Part shown: in pieces, positions 14,281 through 22,298 of the stretch | How the letters are laid out: each line of letters starts with the position of its first letter | Numbering within the stretch: position 1 is the first letter of the stretch | Assembly: GCA_016212295.1 (NCBI GenBank) | Contig: JACRGO010000220.1 | Span: forward strand, 1-22,734 | Reading direction: 5' to 3' | From: Nitrospinota bacterium | GTDB lineage: Bacteria > Nitrospinota > Nitrospinia > JACRGO01 | DNA: 22,734 bases | Program-made: the position numbers and the translations under genes | Notes under the pieces: generated by a model | What the model was told of the DNA's origin: nothing | The model's input: only the letters and a program-made list of their open reading frames with translations | Databases searched by the model: none

Positions 14281-14384
14281 AGCGCGGCGTGACCGCAACC
14301 AAAATAAATTTTTCTTGAAGCATTCAATATCATCAAGCGTCTTGATGCACGGAAAATTTATTTTGGTTGCGGTCACGCCGCGCT
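14281..14384. repeat. Perfect 32-bp inverted repeat (MITE-like or giant hairpin)
   Basis: Positions 14281-14312 (AGCGCGGCGTGACCGCAACC...) and 14353-14384 are perfect reverse complements over 32 bp. The 40-nt loop holds a second perfect stem, CATCAAG-CGT-CTTGATG (14331-14347). There is no coding capacity. The right arm touches the start of the 14385 MITE-family copy. I see no target duplication. Confidence 0.85.
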
Positions 14385-14443
14385 ATGGTAAACGCAAGGA
14401 ATAAGTGGACATGGGCCGCTATCGCGCCCGGCAGGATAGTTTA
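14385..14443 (+). repeat. Partial copy of the 1108 MITE family
   Basis: ATGGTAAACGCAAGGAATAA, then GTGGACATGGGCCGCTATCGC and GGATAGTTTA, follow the left half of the 1108-1246 element base for base with few changes. The right arm is absent, so this is a one-ended remnant. It abuts the 32-bp inverted repeat, suggesting nested insertion. Confidence 0.7.
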
Positions 14444-14637
14444 TCGCCCGGCGCTTGCCCCAAAAACTTCTTGCTGGTGGCGCCTTACCCCTGCGTTAAA
14501 ATTATTTTGACAAATTCATCTTATATTTCCTCTTGGCATTTCCCCTTATCATCAGAAAATCCCGTGATGTTCCGCCTTTCCTCAATTTTTCATGCCTTCG
14601 GCCTTTTTGCATCACCCATTGATAGAGACTTGTTTAC

Positions 14638-14724
14638 AGTCCAAAGGACTGGCGCTAAGGAAGCCCAGGGCAACGCCCTGGGAAACAAAAGGTCCCCCCA
14701 CCTTTCACCCTGAAGGGGTGGGAC
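14638..14724 (+). repeat. Structured repeat with three consecutive hairpins
   Basis: Three stems follow one another: AGTCC-AAA-GGACT (14638-14650); CCCAGGGC-AAC-GCCCTGGG (14664-14682, perfect 8 bp); and a bulged stem from 14692 to 14724 closing around CACCCTGAAGGGG. It ends 31 bp before the flavoprotein ATG. Short repeats with CCCAGGGC..GCCCTGGG and CCTGAAGGGG are, from memory, widespread in environmental genomes. A regulatory leader RNA is an alternative. The rest of the 14207-14755 gap, between 14444 and 14637, shows nothing I recognise. Confidence 0.6.
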
Positions 14725-14755
14725 AAAATCGCCCAATTCAGGTAGAAGGAAATAA

Positions 14756-15940
14756 ATGGGTTCTCCAATCAATTTCCAGGTTGTAATCATCGGCGCCGGG
14801 GCTTCTGGACTGATGTGCGCCTTGGCCGCCGGGAGGAGGGGACGCCGGACTCTGCTATTGGACCACGCGGACCGGGCGGGAAAAAAAATCCTTGTTTCCG
14901 GCGGCGGGCGCTGCAATTTCACGAATCAATCCGTCGAGCCCAGGAATTATCTGTCCAATAACCCTCATTTTTACAAATCCGCGTTGGGTCTTTTCAAGCC
15001 CTGTGACTTCATCTACCTGTTGAAAAAGCATGGGGTGGCGTACCAGGAGAGGACACTGGGGCAGCTTTTCTGCAAGGGAAGCTCCAGGGAAATAGTGGAT
15101 CTTTTGCTTAAGGAATGCCGGATGGCCGGCGTCACGATTCAAACGAAACGCACAGTTGAAAAAATCGAGAAAGCAGGGCATTTCAAGGTGATAACCAATA
15201 TGGAGACTTACGAGGCGGAGTCCCTGGTAATAGCAACCGGCGGTTTATCCATGCCTGAAGCCGGGGCCACTGGTTTCGGGCATTCTGTCGCGAAACGGTT
15301 TGGACTGAAGGTCCTGCCATGCCGCCCCGGCTTGGTTCCCCTTACCCTATCCAAGAGGGACATGAAGCGACTGGAAGGCCTGGCCGGCGTCTCTGTGTAC
15401 GCGGAGGTTTCCTGCGGCAAGCAATCCTTCCGGGAGGCGGTTCTTTTCACTCACAAGGGACTTAGCGGACCCGCCATATTGCAAATTTCCAATTATTGGC
15501 TGCCAGGGGATGAAATAATCATCAACCTCCTGCCTGGCATTGGCTTGGCGGAAAAAATCCGTGGGTGGAGGCGGGAGAGGCCGAAGTCGCGCTTGAGCAA
15601 TCTGATCGGCGGCCTGCTGGCGAAGAGCCTGGCGCGCCAGTTGCTGGGACCGTCCCGCGACAATAAGCCGGTGAACCAATATAATGAAAAAGAGATCAAG
15701 GAGGCGGCGGAGATCTTTCACCAATGGAGAGTCCTCCCTTCCGGCACGGAAGGCTACGGGAAGGCGGAGGTGACGATAGGGGGCGTTGATACGGACGGGA
15801 TATCCTCCAAGACCTTTGAGGCCAGGCGCGTGAAGGGCCTTTATTTTATAGGGGAGGTCCTGGATGTTGCAGGCTGGCTTGGCGGTTATAATCTGCACTG
15901 GGCCTGGGCGTCGGGGTACCGCGCCGGGCAATTTGTGTAG
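14756..15940 (+). CDS. NAD(P)/FAD-dependent oxidoreductase, HI0933/YhiN (BaiN-like) family
   Basis: Flavoprotein of the HI0933 family, cytosolic; for most members the physiological substrate is unknown. The FAD-binding Rossmann loop is VVIIGAGASGLMCALAAG (Gly13, Gly15, Gly18). The family signature GKKILVSGGGRCNFTN follows at about residues 42-57. Later motifs are LVIATGGLSMPEAGATGFG, LTHKGLSGPAILQIS-like FTHKGLSGPAILQIS, VTIGGVDTDGISSKT and the C-terminal FAD contact FIGEVLDVAGWLGGYNL. At 394 aa it is full length. The ATG has AAGGA at good spacing. It stands alone, downstream of a repeat nest, and I see no partner gene. The label BaiN (a bile-acid reductase) should not be taken as its function. 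Confidence 0.92.
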   Translation: MGSPINFQVVIIGAGASGLMCALAAGRRGRRTLLLDHADRAGKKILVSGGGRCNFTNQSVEPRNYLSNNPHFYKSALGLFKPCDFIYLLKKHGVAYQERTLGQLFCKGSSREIVDLLLKECRMAGVTIQTKRTVEKIEKAGHFKVITNMETYEAESLVIATGGLSMPEAGATGFGHSVAKRFGLKVLPCRPGLVPLTLSKRDMKRLEGLAGVSVYAEVSCGKQSFREAVLFTHKGLSGPAILQISNYWLPGDEIIINLLPGIGLAEKIRGWRRERPKSRLSNLIGGLLAKSLARQLLGPSRDNKPVNQYNEKEIKEAAEIFHQWRVLPSGTEGYGKAEVTIGGVDTDGISSKTFEARRVKGLYFIGEVLDVAGWLGGYNLHWAWASGYRAGQFV

Positions 15941-16028
15941 GTTCACGCCTAAATCATTGAATGACATGCCTTTTTAATCATATAATTTTAAATCTTTTTC
16001 ACCGCAAAGATAACAAAGCAGACGCAAA

Positions 16029-16056
16029 GTAAGGGCACGATGCATCGTGCCCTTAC
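16029..16056. repeat. 28-bp perfect palindrome in a CGCAAAG-type repeat
   Basis: GTAAGGGCACGATG is followed directly by its own reverse complement, giving a loopless 28-bp palindrome. It interrupts a purine-rich repeat with CGCAAAG/ACAAAG units (16005-16070). CACAAAG (16064-16070) and CTTTGTG (16086-16092) also pair across the start region of the next gene. Short GC palindromes with a GGGCAC..GTGCCC core recur in many environmental genomes; this is from memory. Confidence 0.85.
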
Positions 16057-16098
16057 AAAAAGACACAAAGTTTTTTCTCCGTGTTCTTTGTGAATCTA

Positions 16099-17028
16099 AT
16101 GAATAATAATCTGAAACCTTTATTTCCGTGCCTTTTTTTTCTGTTCTTTGTCTTTTTTACGCCAAGCCTAATTGTCCAGGCCGAGCCCATCGCGTCAAGG
16201 ATAGAGGCGGTTGGGACTGCCGCCGTGGCCGGTGAAAATTGGGCCGCCGCCAGAAAAACGGCGATTGACGCGGCCTTGCGGCAAGCGGTGGCCATACAGC
16301 TCAGGCGGTTGCTCGAGCCTGAAGGCAGGAAATTCGAGGACCATAAAGACGTCCTGGAAAAGCTGATTTCTGAGGGCGTTGATTACGCGCAAAGCTACAA
16401 GATCATGGAAGAGGTGGAAAATAAGGAAGAAAAATCACTTATGGTCCGCCTCCATGCCGGGCTCTTCAACGCGGAATTGACCGAGGCGCTTTATAATTCG
16501 GGCGTCCTTGGGTCCAGGAACACTCCAGGCAAAATCAGCATAGCTCTCCTGATCGGTGAAAAGAATTTCGAGGGGGACGGACGGACGCTCCCCTTCCAGG
16601 AATTCGAGCCGATCTCCGAGGCCCTGCTGTCAAGTATTCTTACTAAAGGCGAAGTCACGGTGCTGGAGAGGGCCTCGGTGGCGGAAATGGCCGCCCCTGA
16701 AAATCTGGATAAGGCGCTGAAAGGCGATATCAAGGCGGCCATCGCCGCGGGCATACAGTGCGGCGTGGACGGCGTCATAATGGGGACCGCCATTTCAAGG
16801 GAACTGCCCCCTGACCCGCAAAATCCCGGCCGTGTTTCCGCCCAGGCCAATATAAGCCTCCGGTTGATTCGAGTTGACAAAGGCGCCGTGGTGGGGGTAA
16901 GCAGCGAGTTTTCCAACGGGGCGGGCGCAACCAAGGAAGAAAGCGAAAAGGAGGCCATGGCAAAGGCCTCCGCTAAAGTAGGGCAAGTCTTTATTAAACA
17001 GATCAAGGGCCTTTGGAAAGATGGATAA
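16099..17028 (+). CDS. Secreted FlgT/CsgG-like protein of unknown function
   Basis: A signal peptide is obvious (MNNNLKPLFPCLFFLFFVFF, then TPSLIVQA with cleavage likely after QAEP or nearby), so the protein is exported to the periplasm. ATG 16099 fits the peptide; an in-frame GTG at 16081 gives six more residues. The first mature domain (SRIEAVGTAAVAGENWAAAR, KTAIDAALRQAVAIQLRRL) resembles the FlgT N-terminal/LPP20-type fold. A second (about 150-310: ISIALLIGEKNF, SILTKGEVTVLERASVAEM, GVDGVIMGTAISREL, ANISLRLIRVDKGAVVG) resembles the CsgG/FlgT middle domain. There is no lipobox cysteine. No flagellar or curli genes are near. Its last 8 bp overlap the permease gene, so the two are co-transcribed. 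Family assignment is moderate; function is unknown. Confidence 0.7.
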   Translation: MNNNLKPLFPCLFFLFFVFFTPSLIVQAEPIASRIEAVGTAAVAGENWAAARKTAIDAALRQAVAIQLRRLLEPEGRKFEDHKDVLEKLISEGVDYAQSYKIMEEVENKEEKSLMVRLHAGLFNAELTEALYNSGVLGSRNTPGKISIALLIGEKNFEGDGRTLPFQEFEPISEALLSSILTKGEVTVLERASVAEMAAPENLDKALKGDIKAAIAAGIQCGVDGVIMGTAISRELPPDPQNPGRVSAQANISLRLIRVDKGAVVGVSSEFSNGAGATKEESEKEAMAKASAKVGQVFIKQIKGLWKDG

Positions 17029-18097
17029 CACTCCTATTAAAAAAAAATGGTTCTTCATTGGCCTTTTTGTTGCGGCGCTCCTGGTGATTTATTTCGCGGG
17101 CTCCGCCCTCGCCCCATTTATCATTTCCTTCCTGATCGCTTATCTGCTGGACCCGCTGGTTGACCGCCTGGAATCACTGGGCCTTCCCAGGACAGCCGCC
17201 ATCTTCTTTTTTCTCGCCTGCCTTCTCGTGCTGCTCACCGGCGGAATATTATTTCTTTTCCCCATCATCCGGCTCCAGGTGGAGAACCTTGCAAATGACC
17301 TTCCAGGATACATTCAGACCGCCCAGGCATTAATAATGCCGTGGATTTCCAAATTCGTTGAAAACCCGGAAAAAATACAAGAACACACCAGGGAAACCCT
17401 GTTGAAACTGGGGAACCTTCCCCTGAAAATACTCGGCTCCCTGGCCGGCTTTTCCTGGAACGCGGTTTCAGGTTTTGTCAATTTCACCCTTGCGGCGGTC
17501 AAGCTTGTCATCATCCCGGTGGCCACTTTTTATATTTTGAGGGACCTTGACAAAATAAAGGAAAGGGCCTTTGATTTGGTCCCGATGGACTCACGAGACT
17601 CTGTATCCAGGCTTGCCGGGAAATTACATGCGGTGCTGAGCAATTTCATCCGCGGGCAACTTACCGTGGTATTGATTCTGAGCGTGATCTACAGCGTCGG
17701 GCTCTTACTGGTCGGGATTCCCTTGAGTATTCCAATAGGCATCCTGGCGGGGCTGGCGAACATTGTTCCATACCTCGGCTTGATTTTGGGTCTCCTTCCC
17801 ACTTTAATATTGAGTTACCTTCAGTTCCACGACGCCATGCATCCCCTGATGGTTTGTCTGGTTTTCGGGGTGGCCCAGGCCCTGGACGGGACGGTCATCA
17901 CACCAAAAATAGTCGGGGACAGGATTGGACTCCACCCGGTGGCTATCATGCTGGCCATTCTGCTGGGGGGGCAGCTTTTAGGATTCACGGGCATCCTGGT
18001 GGCCGTCCCGGTCGCGGCCGCTGTCAACGTGTTTTGGTCTGAATGGCTGGAGCGCTATAAAAAATCGGAAATATATCTTGGGACAGGCGTTAAGTGA
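17021..18097 (+). CDS. AI-2E family transporter (PerM/YdiK-like permease)
   Basis: Inner-membrane protein of the AI-2 exporter family, a label covering many permeases of unknown substrate. It has about eight hydrophobic segments in the usual order. Two or three lie at the N-terminus (FFIGLFVAALLVIYFAGSAL, PFIISFLIAYLLDPLVDRLE, AAIFFFLACLLVLLTGGILF). A soluble region with the family's amphipathic helices follows (about 90-140). The C-terminal cluster includes FIRGQLTVVLILSVIY, the signature GLANIVPYLGLILGLLP and HPVAIMLAILLGGQLLGF. At 358 aa it has the typical length. It starts inside the preceding gene. It is followed by a 234-bp gap holding only short repeats. Confidence 0.92.
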   Translation: MDNTPIKKKWFFIGLFVAALLVIYFAGSALAPFIISFLIAYLLDPLVDRLESLGLPRTAAIFFFLACLLVLLTGGILFLFPIIRLQVENLANDLPGYIQTAQALIMPWISKFVENPEKIQEHTRETLLKLGNLPLKILGSLAGFSWNAVSGFVNFTLAAVKLVIIPVATFYILRDLDKIKERAFDLVPMDSRDSVSRLAGKLHAVLSNFIRGQLTVVLILSVIYSVGLLLVGIPLSIPIGILAGLANIVPYLGLILGLLPTLILSYLQFHDAMHPLMVCLVFGVAQALDGTVITPKIVGDRIGLHPVAIMLAILLGGQLLGFTGILVAVPVAAAVNVFWSEWLERYKKSEIYLGTGVK

Positions 18098-18148
18098 ATA
18101 AAACATAACGTCAGCGCATGACACACCACCCATGACTCATGGCATACT

Positions 18149-18184
18149 TCGACGTTCGATGTTCGATGTTCAGCGTTCGATGTT
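18149..18184 (+). repeat. GTTCGATGTT tandem repeat
   Basis: CGTTCGATGTT occurs at 18153-18163 and 18174-18184, with an intervening overlapping GTTCGATGTT (18161-18170). It is a small direct-repeat cluster. A short stem CGCCC-GAA-GGGCG follows at 18199-18211 and could be a weak terminator for the permease transcript. Confidence 0.7.
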
Positions 18185-18239
18185 AATTCTTTAAAGCCCG
18201 CCCGAAGGGCGATAAGTTCAACTTAGAGATACTTAGGGT

Positions 18240-18286
18240 CTTCGTGGCTTTGTGGCTATAATTTTTTTTGCCACTAAGACACTAAG
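18240..18286. repeat. Imperfect inverted repeat of the CTTTGTGGC type
   Basis: Arms 18240-18256 (CTTCGTGGCTTTGTGGC) and 18270-18286 pair at 14 of 17 positions around a T-rich loop. Further AAGACAC/AAACACAAGG units trail to 18304. It resembles in style the CACAAAG repeat near 16064. It ends 27 bp before the Shine-Dalgarno/start region of the phosphatase gene. Confidence 0.65.
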
Positions 18287-18331
18287 ACACAAGGAAACAC
18301 AAGGAATAAAATAGTTTGTAGGTGGACAATT

Positions 18332-18847
18332 ATGAAAAAACCAGAGGATAGTTACCAGGGAAAACCCATCAGGAAGGTCTTGATGGTTTGCCTGGGGAAT
18401 ATATGCCGCAGCCCAATGGCCGAGTACTTGCTGAGGGACCAGCTTGAGAAGGCCGGGATATACGACATCACGGTTTCCTCAGCTGGACTCCTGGACATGG
18501 AGGGACGGGAACCCGCGCCGGACATCGTTGAGATTCTGGCCGAAAAGGGGATTTCCATTGGACATCATAAGTCCAGGAAACTTTCGGGAAAACTAATAAT
18601 GGAGAACGACCTTATTCTGGTGATGGAAACCAAGCAGAGGGACGAGATTGCCAAGGCCCTTCCGGCCATGGCCGGCAAGGTGTGGCTGCTGAGCCAATTC
18701 GGCAAGGTCCCGGAAGAGCGGGACATCCCCGACCCTTACGGCAAGAAGCCGTTCCATTACAAGGCATGTTATAGCGACATCTTCTTCCTGGTGGAGGGCC
18801 TCTTCAATTTTCTTTTAAAAAACCACATGGCCTTTCAGGGGAGATAA
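18332..18847 (+). CDS. Low-molecular-weight protein tyrosine phosphatase
   Basis: Cytosolic phosphatase of the LMW-PTP family, which acts on phosphotyrosine or phosphoarginine; relatives often control exopolysaccharide tyrosine kinases. The P-loop CX5RS sits near the N-terminus as VCLGNICRSPMAEYLL, with nucleophile Cys20 and Arg26. The general acid is Asp134 in DIPDPYGK, followed by the usual FHYKACYSDI. SSAGL after the P-loop and HHKSRKL are also typical. At 171 aa it is slightly longer than most (about 150), through ~14 extra N-terminal residues. The ATG has an AGGTGG Shine-Dalgarno. The next gene starts 8 nt after its stop, so the pair is probably one operon. No kinase or capsule gene is in the window. 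Confidence 0.93.
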   Translation: MKKPEDSYQGKPIRKVLMVCLGNICRSPMAEYLLRDQLEKAGIYDITVSSAGLLDMEGREPAPDIVEILAEKGISIGHHKSRKLSGKLIMENDLILVMETKQRDEIAKALPAMAGKVWLLSQFGKVPEERDIPDPYGKKPFHYKACYSDIFFLVEGLFNFLLKNHMAFQGR

Positions 18848-18855
18848 TAAGTCCC

Positions 18856-21786
18856 TTGAATCCAAGACTCCTCATACTACCTATATTTTTCCTGTCCGGC
18901 TTCACGGGACTCCTGTATGAAATAGTATGGACGCGCCAACTGGCGCTCCTCTTCGGGGTTTCATCCCTTGCCGTGAGTACTGTCCTCACGGTTTTCATGG
19001 GCGGCCTTGGCTTGGGGAGCCTTCTGGCAGGGAAAGCCATAGACAAACGGAAATCCCCGCTTTTGATCTACGCGGCGCTGGAATTGGGGATCGGCGTCTA
19101 CGCCCTGTTCCTTCCTTACGGGATCAGCCTCCTCACCCCCTTTTATCTCTTTTTTCATCCTTTCCTGGGCGATAACTTCACTCTCATATCACTGGTCCGC
19201 TTTCTCTTTTCAACACTCCTGCTCCTGGTTCCATGCTCCCTTATGGGGGCCACCTTTCCAGTTATTTCCAGATTTTTCGTTCGTGGAGAGGATTCCATAG
19301 GAAAGGACGCCGGGGTCCTGTATTCCCTCAACACCCTTGGCGCGGTTTGCGGCTGTTTATTCACCGGATTTTATCTGGTGGAAAACCTTGGAATTTCCGG
19401 CTCCATCCATCTGGCCGCCGGATTGAACCTGGCCCTTGCTATGGCCTCCTTCGCCCTTTCCTGGTTGGCGCCGGAGCAGGCGCGGCTTACGGAGCAATCC
19501 GCCGGTAAAAAAGAAGCGGAAAGAAAAGAGGCCCAAGGCAAGGCGGATATCCGGCCCGTGCTATTTTTTTTCGGCCTCTCAGGTTTCACGGCCCTGGCGC
19601 TGGAGGTCCTCTGGACGCGAATCTTCATCATCCTCATAGATAACACCGTGTACGCCTTCACCACCATCCTCTTTTCTTTTCTGGCAGGGATCGCGGCGGG
19701 CAGCTTTTGTCTATCGCGGATGGACTTAAAGAAAAACAGACTGGTCTCAACCTTTGGAAAGATGCAGGCTGGCATCGGCCTTTGCGGACTGTGGACCCTT
19801 GTCCTCTTTTTAGCGCATAACGAGGCGGCCGGGTTCTGGAACGCTGCGTCCTTCAAGATTTTAGGGGGAGCGGGCGGAGAATTTTGGGCCGGAAAAATTT
19901 TTGCCTCCTTCCTCTTCATCTTCAGTCTGCTGATTGTTCCCACCTTTTTGATGGGAGGGACCTTTCCAGTGGTCTTCCGCATTTGCAGTCCGGCCTTCTC
20001 CTCCGCGGGAAGGAGTTTGGGCCTTATCTATTCCGTTAATACCGCCGGGGCCATCCTTGGTTCCTTTTGCGCCGGGTTTGTCCTCTTGCCAATGCTTGGG
20101 ACGCAGAAGGCGGTGATTTTGTTGTCCACCCTCTCCTGCCTTTCAGGGATTTACCTCCTGGGCATGAGCAAAGGCGCTTCGCGGTATTCCCTAAAGGCAT
20201 TAACCGGCGTCGGGGTCCCTTATATCATCTCCGCCGCCTTTTTGTTTTACCAAGGCGATATCCCCAAAAGGATCAGCCAACAAAAATTGGACCTTGGAAA
20301 CGAAACCCTCTTCTTTCAGGAAGGCGCTACCGGCACTGTATTGGTCTCCTCCCAGGAAAATGACCTTACCCCATTCCGAAAGCCAATCAAGCGGATCTGG
20401 ATAAACGGCGACCCCATAGCCGGGACCTTTCGCGAGGCCCTTCAACTGGAATGGCTCCAGGCCCATCTTCCCTTGCTGCTGCACCCGGACCCGCAAGAAA
20501 CAGTGGTGATTTGCTTCGGGACAGGCGCCACTGCGGGGGCAATAGCGCAACATCCGGTGAAGGAAATTCTGGCGGTGGACACCTCCAACGGCGTTTTCCA
20601 GGCGGCCCGGTATTTCACGGAAGGAAACAGCGGCGTCTCAAATGATCCGCGATTCAAGGCCCTTGTGGAGGACGGCAGACAATTCCTCGCGGCCACGAGC
20701 AGGAAGTTCGATTTCATAACCTCCGAGCCTCCGCCCCCTTCCAACGCGGGCATAGTAAATCTCTACAGCCGCGAGTATTACGAAATCTGTAAATCCAGGT
20801 TGAAGCCGGGCGGGATGGTCTCCCAATGGATACCCCTCCATCATCTGGCGCCGGAGGACTTCCGCTCGCTCGTTGCCGCCTTTGTCTCCGTCTTCCCCCG
20901 CTCCTCAATGTGGTACACGAAGTGGGACGCGGTAATGGTCGGGTTGGACCGGGAAATCTCCATCGACTATCCACTCCTTAAGCGTAGGATGGAAGAAGGC
21001 AAGGTGCGGAAAAGCCTGGAAGAGATCGGATTCGATGATCCTGGCCGCTTACTCGCGTCCTTCATGATGGGGGAGGAGGGATTGGCCAGGTATGTTCAGG
21101 GCGCGAGGGTTGTGACGGACGACCGGCCCACAGTGGAATTCACCGCGCCCAGGATCCATCACATCGGGACGAAGATAAAGGGGGAGAACCTTCGCGGACT
21201 ACTCAAATACCGCGAGCCTGTACTTCCGCTGGTAAAAAACGTGGCTGAAGAGGAGAGGGCCGGGTTCGAGGAAAAACTGGCCGTGGCCGCGGCCTCCCAA
21301 CTCCGGTTTTACGAAGGACGCCTGGAGGAAAACGACGATAAGCTAGGAAACGCGGTTGCGAGGTTCAAGGAGGCCCTGGCAATGGGGCCGTCCTTCAGCG
21401 ACGCCCGGCTCGCCTTCCTTAAGATTCACATCGGCTTGGCGTACCACTTCCTGAAAGAAGGAAAGGCGTCGGCGGGACTCAAGGTGGTCGGGGAGTGCAT
21501 GGAAGCGGACGCCGGCGGCGCCTTCCGTCCGCAGCTTTTCAACGTTAAGGGCCTTCTACATCTTTCCTTGCGGGAGTTCCAGGCGGCGGCCAGGGAATTT
21601 CATGAGGCCCTGGCCCTGGACAAGAATTTCCCAGGACCCTACATGAACCTTGGCGCCCTTTACGCGGAGTATCTGAACGATCCTGAAAAGGCCGCTGGTT
21701 ATTACAGACAATGCCTGGGGCTTAAGATCACGGAACGGGAGATAAGGGTGGTGGAAGAGGAACTTAAAAAATTATCCGTATTTTGA
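18856..21786 (+). CDS. Membrane-fused spermidine-synthase-like protein with TPR tail
   Basis: A 976-aa fusion. Residues 1 to about 450 form a polytopic membrane domain in two similar halves, beginning FFLSGFTGLLYEIVWTRQLA and repeating near 235 as FFGLSGFTALALEVLWTRIF. A matching pair is LMGATFPVISRF and LMGGTFPVVFRI. The next ~280 residues are a spermidine-synthase-like Rossmann domain (VVICFGTGATAGAI near 550; ILAVDTSNGVFQAA; DPRFKALVEDGRQFL). Where true aminopropyltransferases have a D-(S/A)-x-DP motif it has ITSEPPPPSNAGIVNLYSRE, usual for this membrane-fused family, so polyamine synthesis is unlikely. The last ~150 residues are TPR-like helices (AVARFKEALAMG, AAREFHEALALDKNFPGPYM). The start is TTG, 8 nt after the phosphatase stop, with AGGGGAG somewhat far upstream. 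Function is unknown. Confidence 0.87.
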   Translation: MNPRLLILPIFFLSGFTGLLYEIVWTRQLALLFGVSSLAVSTVLTVFMGGLGLGSLLAGKAIDKRKSPLLIYAALELGIGVYALFLPYGISLLTPFYLFFHPFLGDNFTLISLVRFLFSTLLLLVPCSLMGATFPVISRFFVRGEDSIGKDAGVLYSLNTLGAVCGCLFTGFYLVENLGISGSIHLAAGLNLALAMASFALSWLAPEQARLTEQSAGKKEAERKEAQGKADIRPVLFFFGLSGFTALALEVLWTRIFIILIDNTVYAFTTILFSFLAGIAAGSFCLSRMDLKKNRLVSTFGKMQAGIGLCGLWTLVLFLAHNEAAGFWNAASFKILGGAGGEFWAGKIFASFLFIFSLLIVPTFLMGGTFPVVFRICSPAFSSAGRSLGLIYSVNTAGAILGSFCAGFVLLPMLGTQKAVILLSTLSCLSGIYLLGMSKGASRYSLKALTGVGVPYIISAAFLFYQGDIPKRISQQKLDLGNETLFFQEGATGTVLVSSQENDLTPFRKPIKRIWINGDPIAGTFREALQLEWLQAHLPLLLHPDPQETVVICFGTGATAGAIAQHPVKEILAVDTSNGVFQAARYFTEGNSGVSNDPRFKALVEDGRQFLAATSRKFDFITSEPPPPSNAGIVNLYSREYYEICKSRLKPGGMVSQWIPLHHLAPEDFRSLVAAFVSVFPRSSMWYTKWDAVMVGLDREISIDYPLLKRRMEEGKVRKSLEEIGFDDPGRLLASFMMGEEGLARYVQGARVVTDDRPTVEFTAPRIHHIGTKIKGENLRGLLKYREPVLPLVKNVAEEERAGFEEKLAVAAASQLRFYEGRLEENDDKLGNAVARFKEALAMGPSFSDARLAFLKIHIGLAYHFLKEGKASAGLKVVGECMEADAGGAFRPQLFNVKGLLHLSLREFQAAAREFHEALALDKNFPGPYMNLGALYAEYLNDPEKAAGYYRQCLGLKITEREIRVVEEELKKLSVF

Positions 21787-21921
21787 TGAGCTGAAAAAAA
21801 TAATTTAACAGGGACATGCGGGATGCGCAGGATAATTTGCTTGCATAGGTTTGCTCGTAAAATTGCAAGGCAGCCGCCAGTTGCCGGCTTCCGGTCCCCA
21901 GCAGCTTCCTATTGCTGCCTT

Positions 21922-22071
21922 TCAGATTTTATTAACAGTATCATATGGCCGGTTGACGGAATCCTTATAGTCGCCGTTCTCGAACAGATACGCCGCGGCC
22001 TTGAGTCTCTCCTTGGCGCTTCCCGTTCTGTGAAAGACCAGGACGCTCCCTGGATCGGCGCTCGGCGTCAC
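21922..22071 (-). pseudogene. HEPN-domain protein remnant
   Basis: On the minus strand this frame reads GSAKERLKAAAYLFENGDYK followed by DSVNRPYDTVNKI and a stop. The first part matches the opening helices of HEPN proteins of the MNT-HEPN toxin type, whose consensus from memory is K.RL.AAeyLlenGdYkdaVsRAYYA.FHAA. The conserved RAYYA has decayed to RPYDT and the frame ends where the catalytic RX4-6H segment should begin. The residues before GSAK do not look like HEPN. The frame opens after a TGA, and the GTG at 22069-22071 is only a nominal start. No nucleotidyltransferase partner is visible. The rest of the 21787-22190 gap shows nothing else that I recognise. Confidence 0.55.
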
Positions 22072-22190
22072 AGGACAACCCCCTCCGCCTCAACAGCCAA
22101 GGGAAAGGGAAGATAAAGGTCGTTAAAGGCATGGCGAAAAGATACAGCGCGAATATAAAAACAAAATGGGGAAAAAGGAGGGCTTGTCTA

Positions 22191-22298
22191 ATGAAATTCA
22201 GCGTTGTCCTGGAAAATGCCGAGGAAGGAGGCTATACGGCTTCGGTTCCCGCGTTGGATGGATGTTTTACTCAAGGCGAAATAGAGTTAACGATTTGA
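22191..22298 (+). pseudogene. hicB: HicB-like antitoxin, internally shortened
   Basis: The 35-residue frame starts [20 protein letters not shown] and continues [10 protein letters not shown], the standard N-terminal beta-hairpin of HicB antitoxins. It then jumps to IELTI and stops. Intact HicB proteins are about 70 aa or longer and carry a helix (EEAL.NI.EAIE.YL) that is missing here. A strong Shine-Dalgarno (AAGGAGGG, 22175-22182) precedes the ATG at good spacing. An in-frame ATG at 22131 would add 20 unrelated residues and is less likely. The stop overlaps the hicA start, the usual coupled arrangement, so an in-frame deletion inside hicB is the simplest reading. Confidence 0.65.

Noticed and set aside
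21823-22116. 97-codon plus-strand open frame
   Set aside because: It has no domain or ribosome-binding site and is antisense to the HEPN-like fragment, which has the better family match.
22131-22190. Earlier in-frame start for hicB ([13 protein letters not shown]...)
   Set aside because: The extra 20 residues do not match HicB, and a strong Shine-Dalgarno sits directly before the ATG at 22191.
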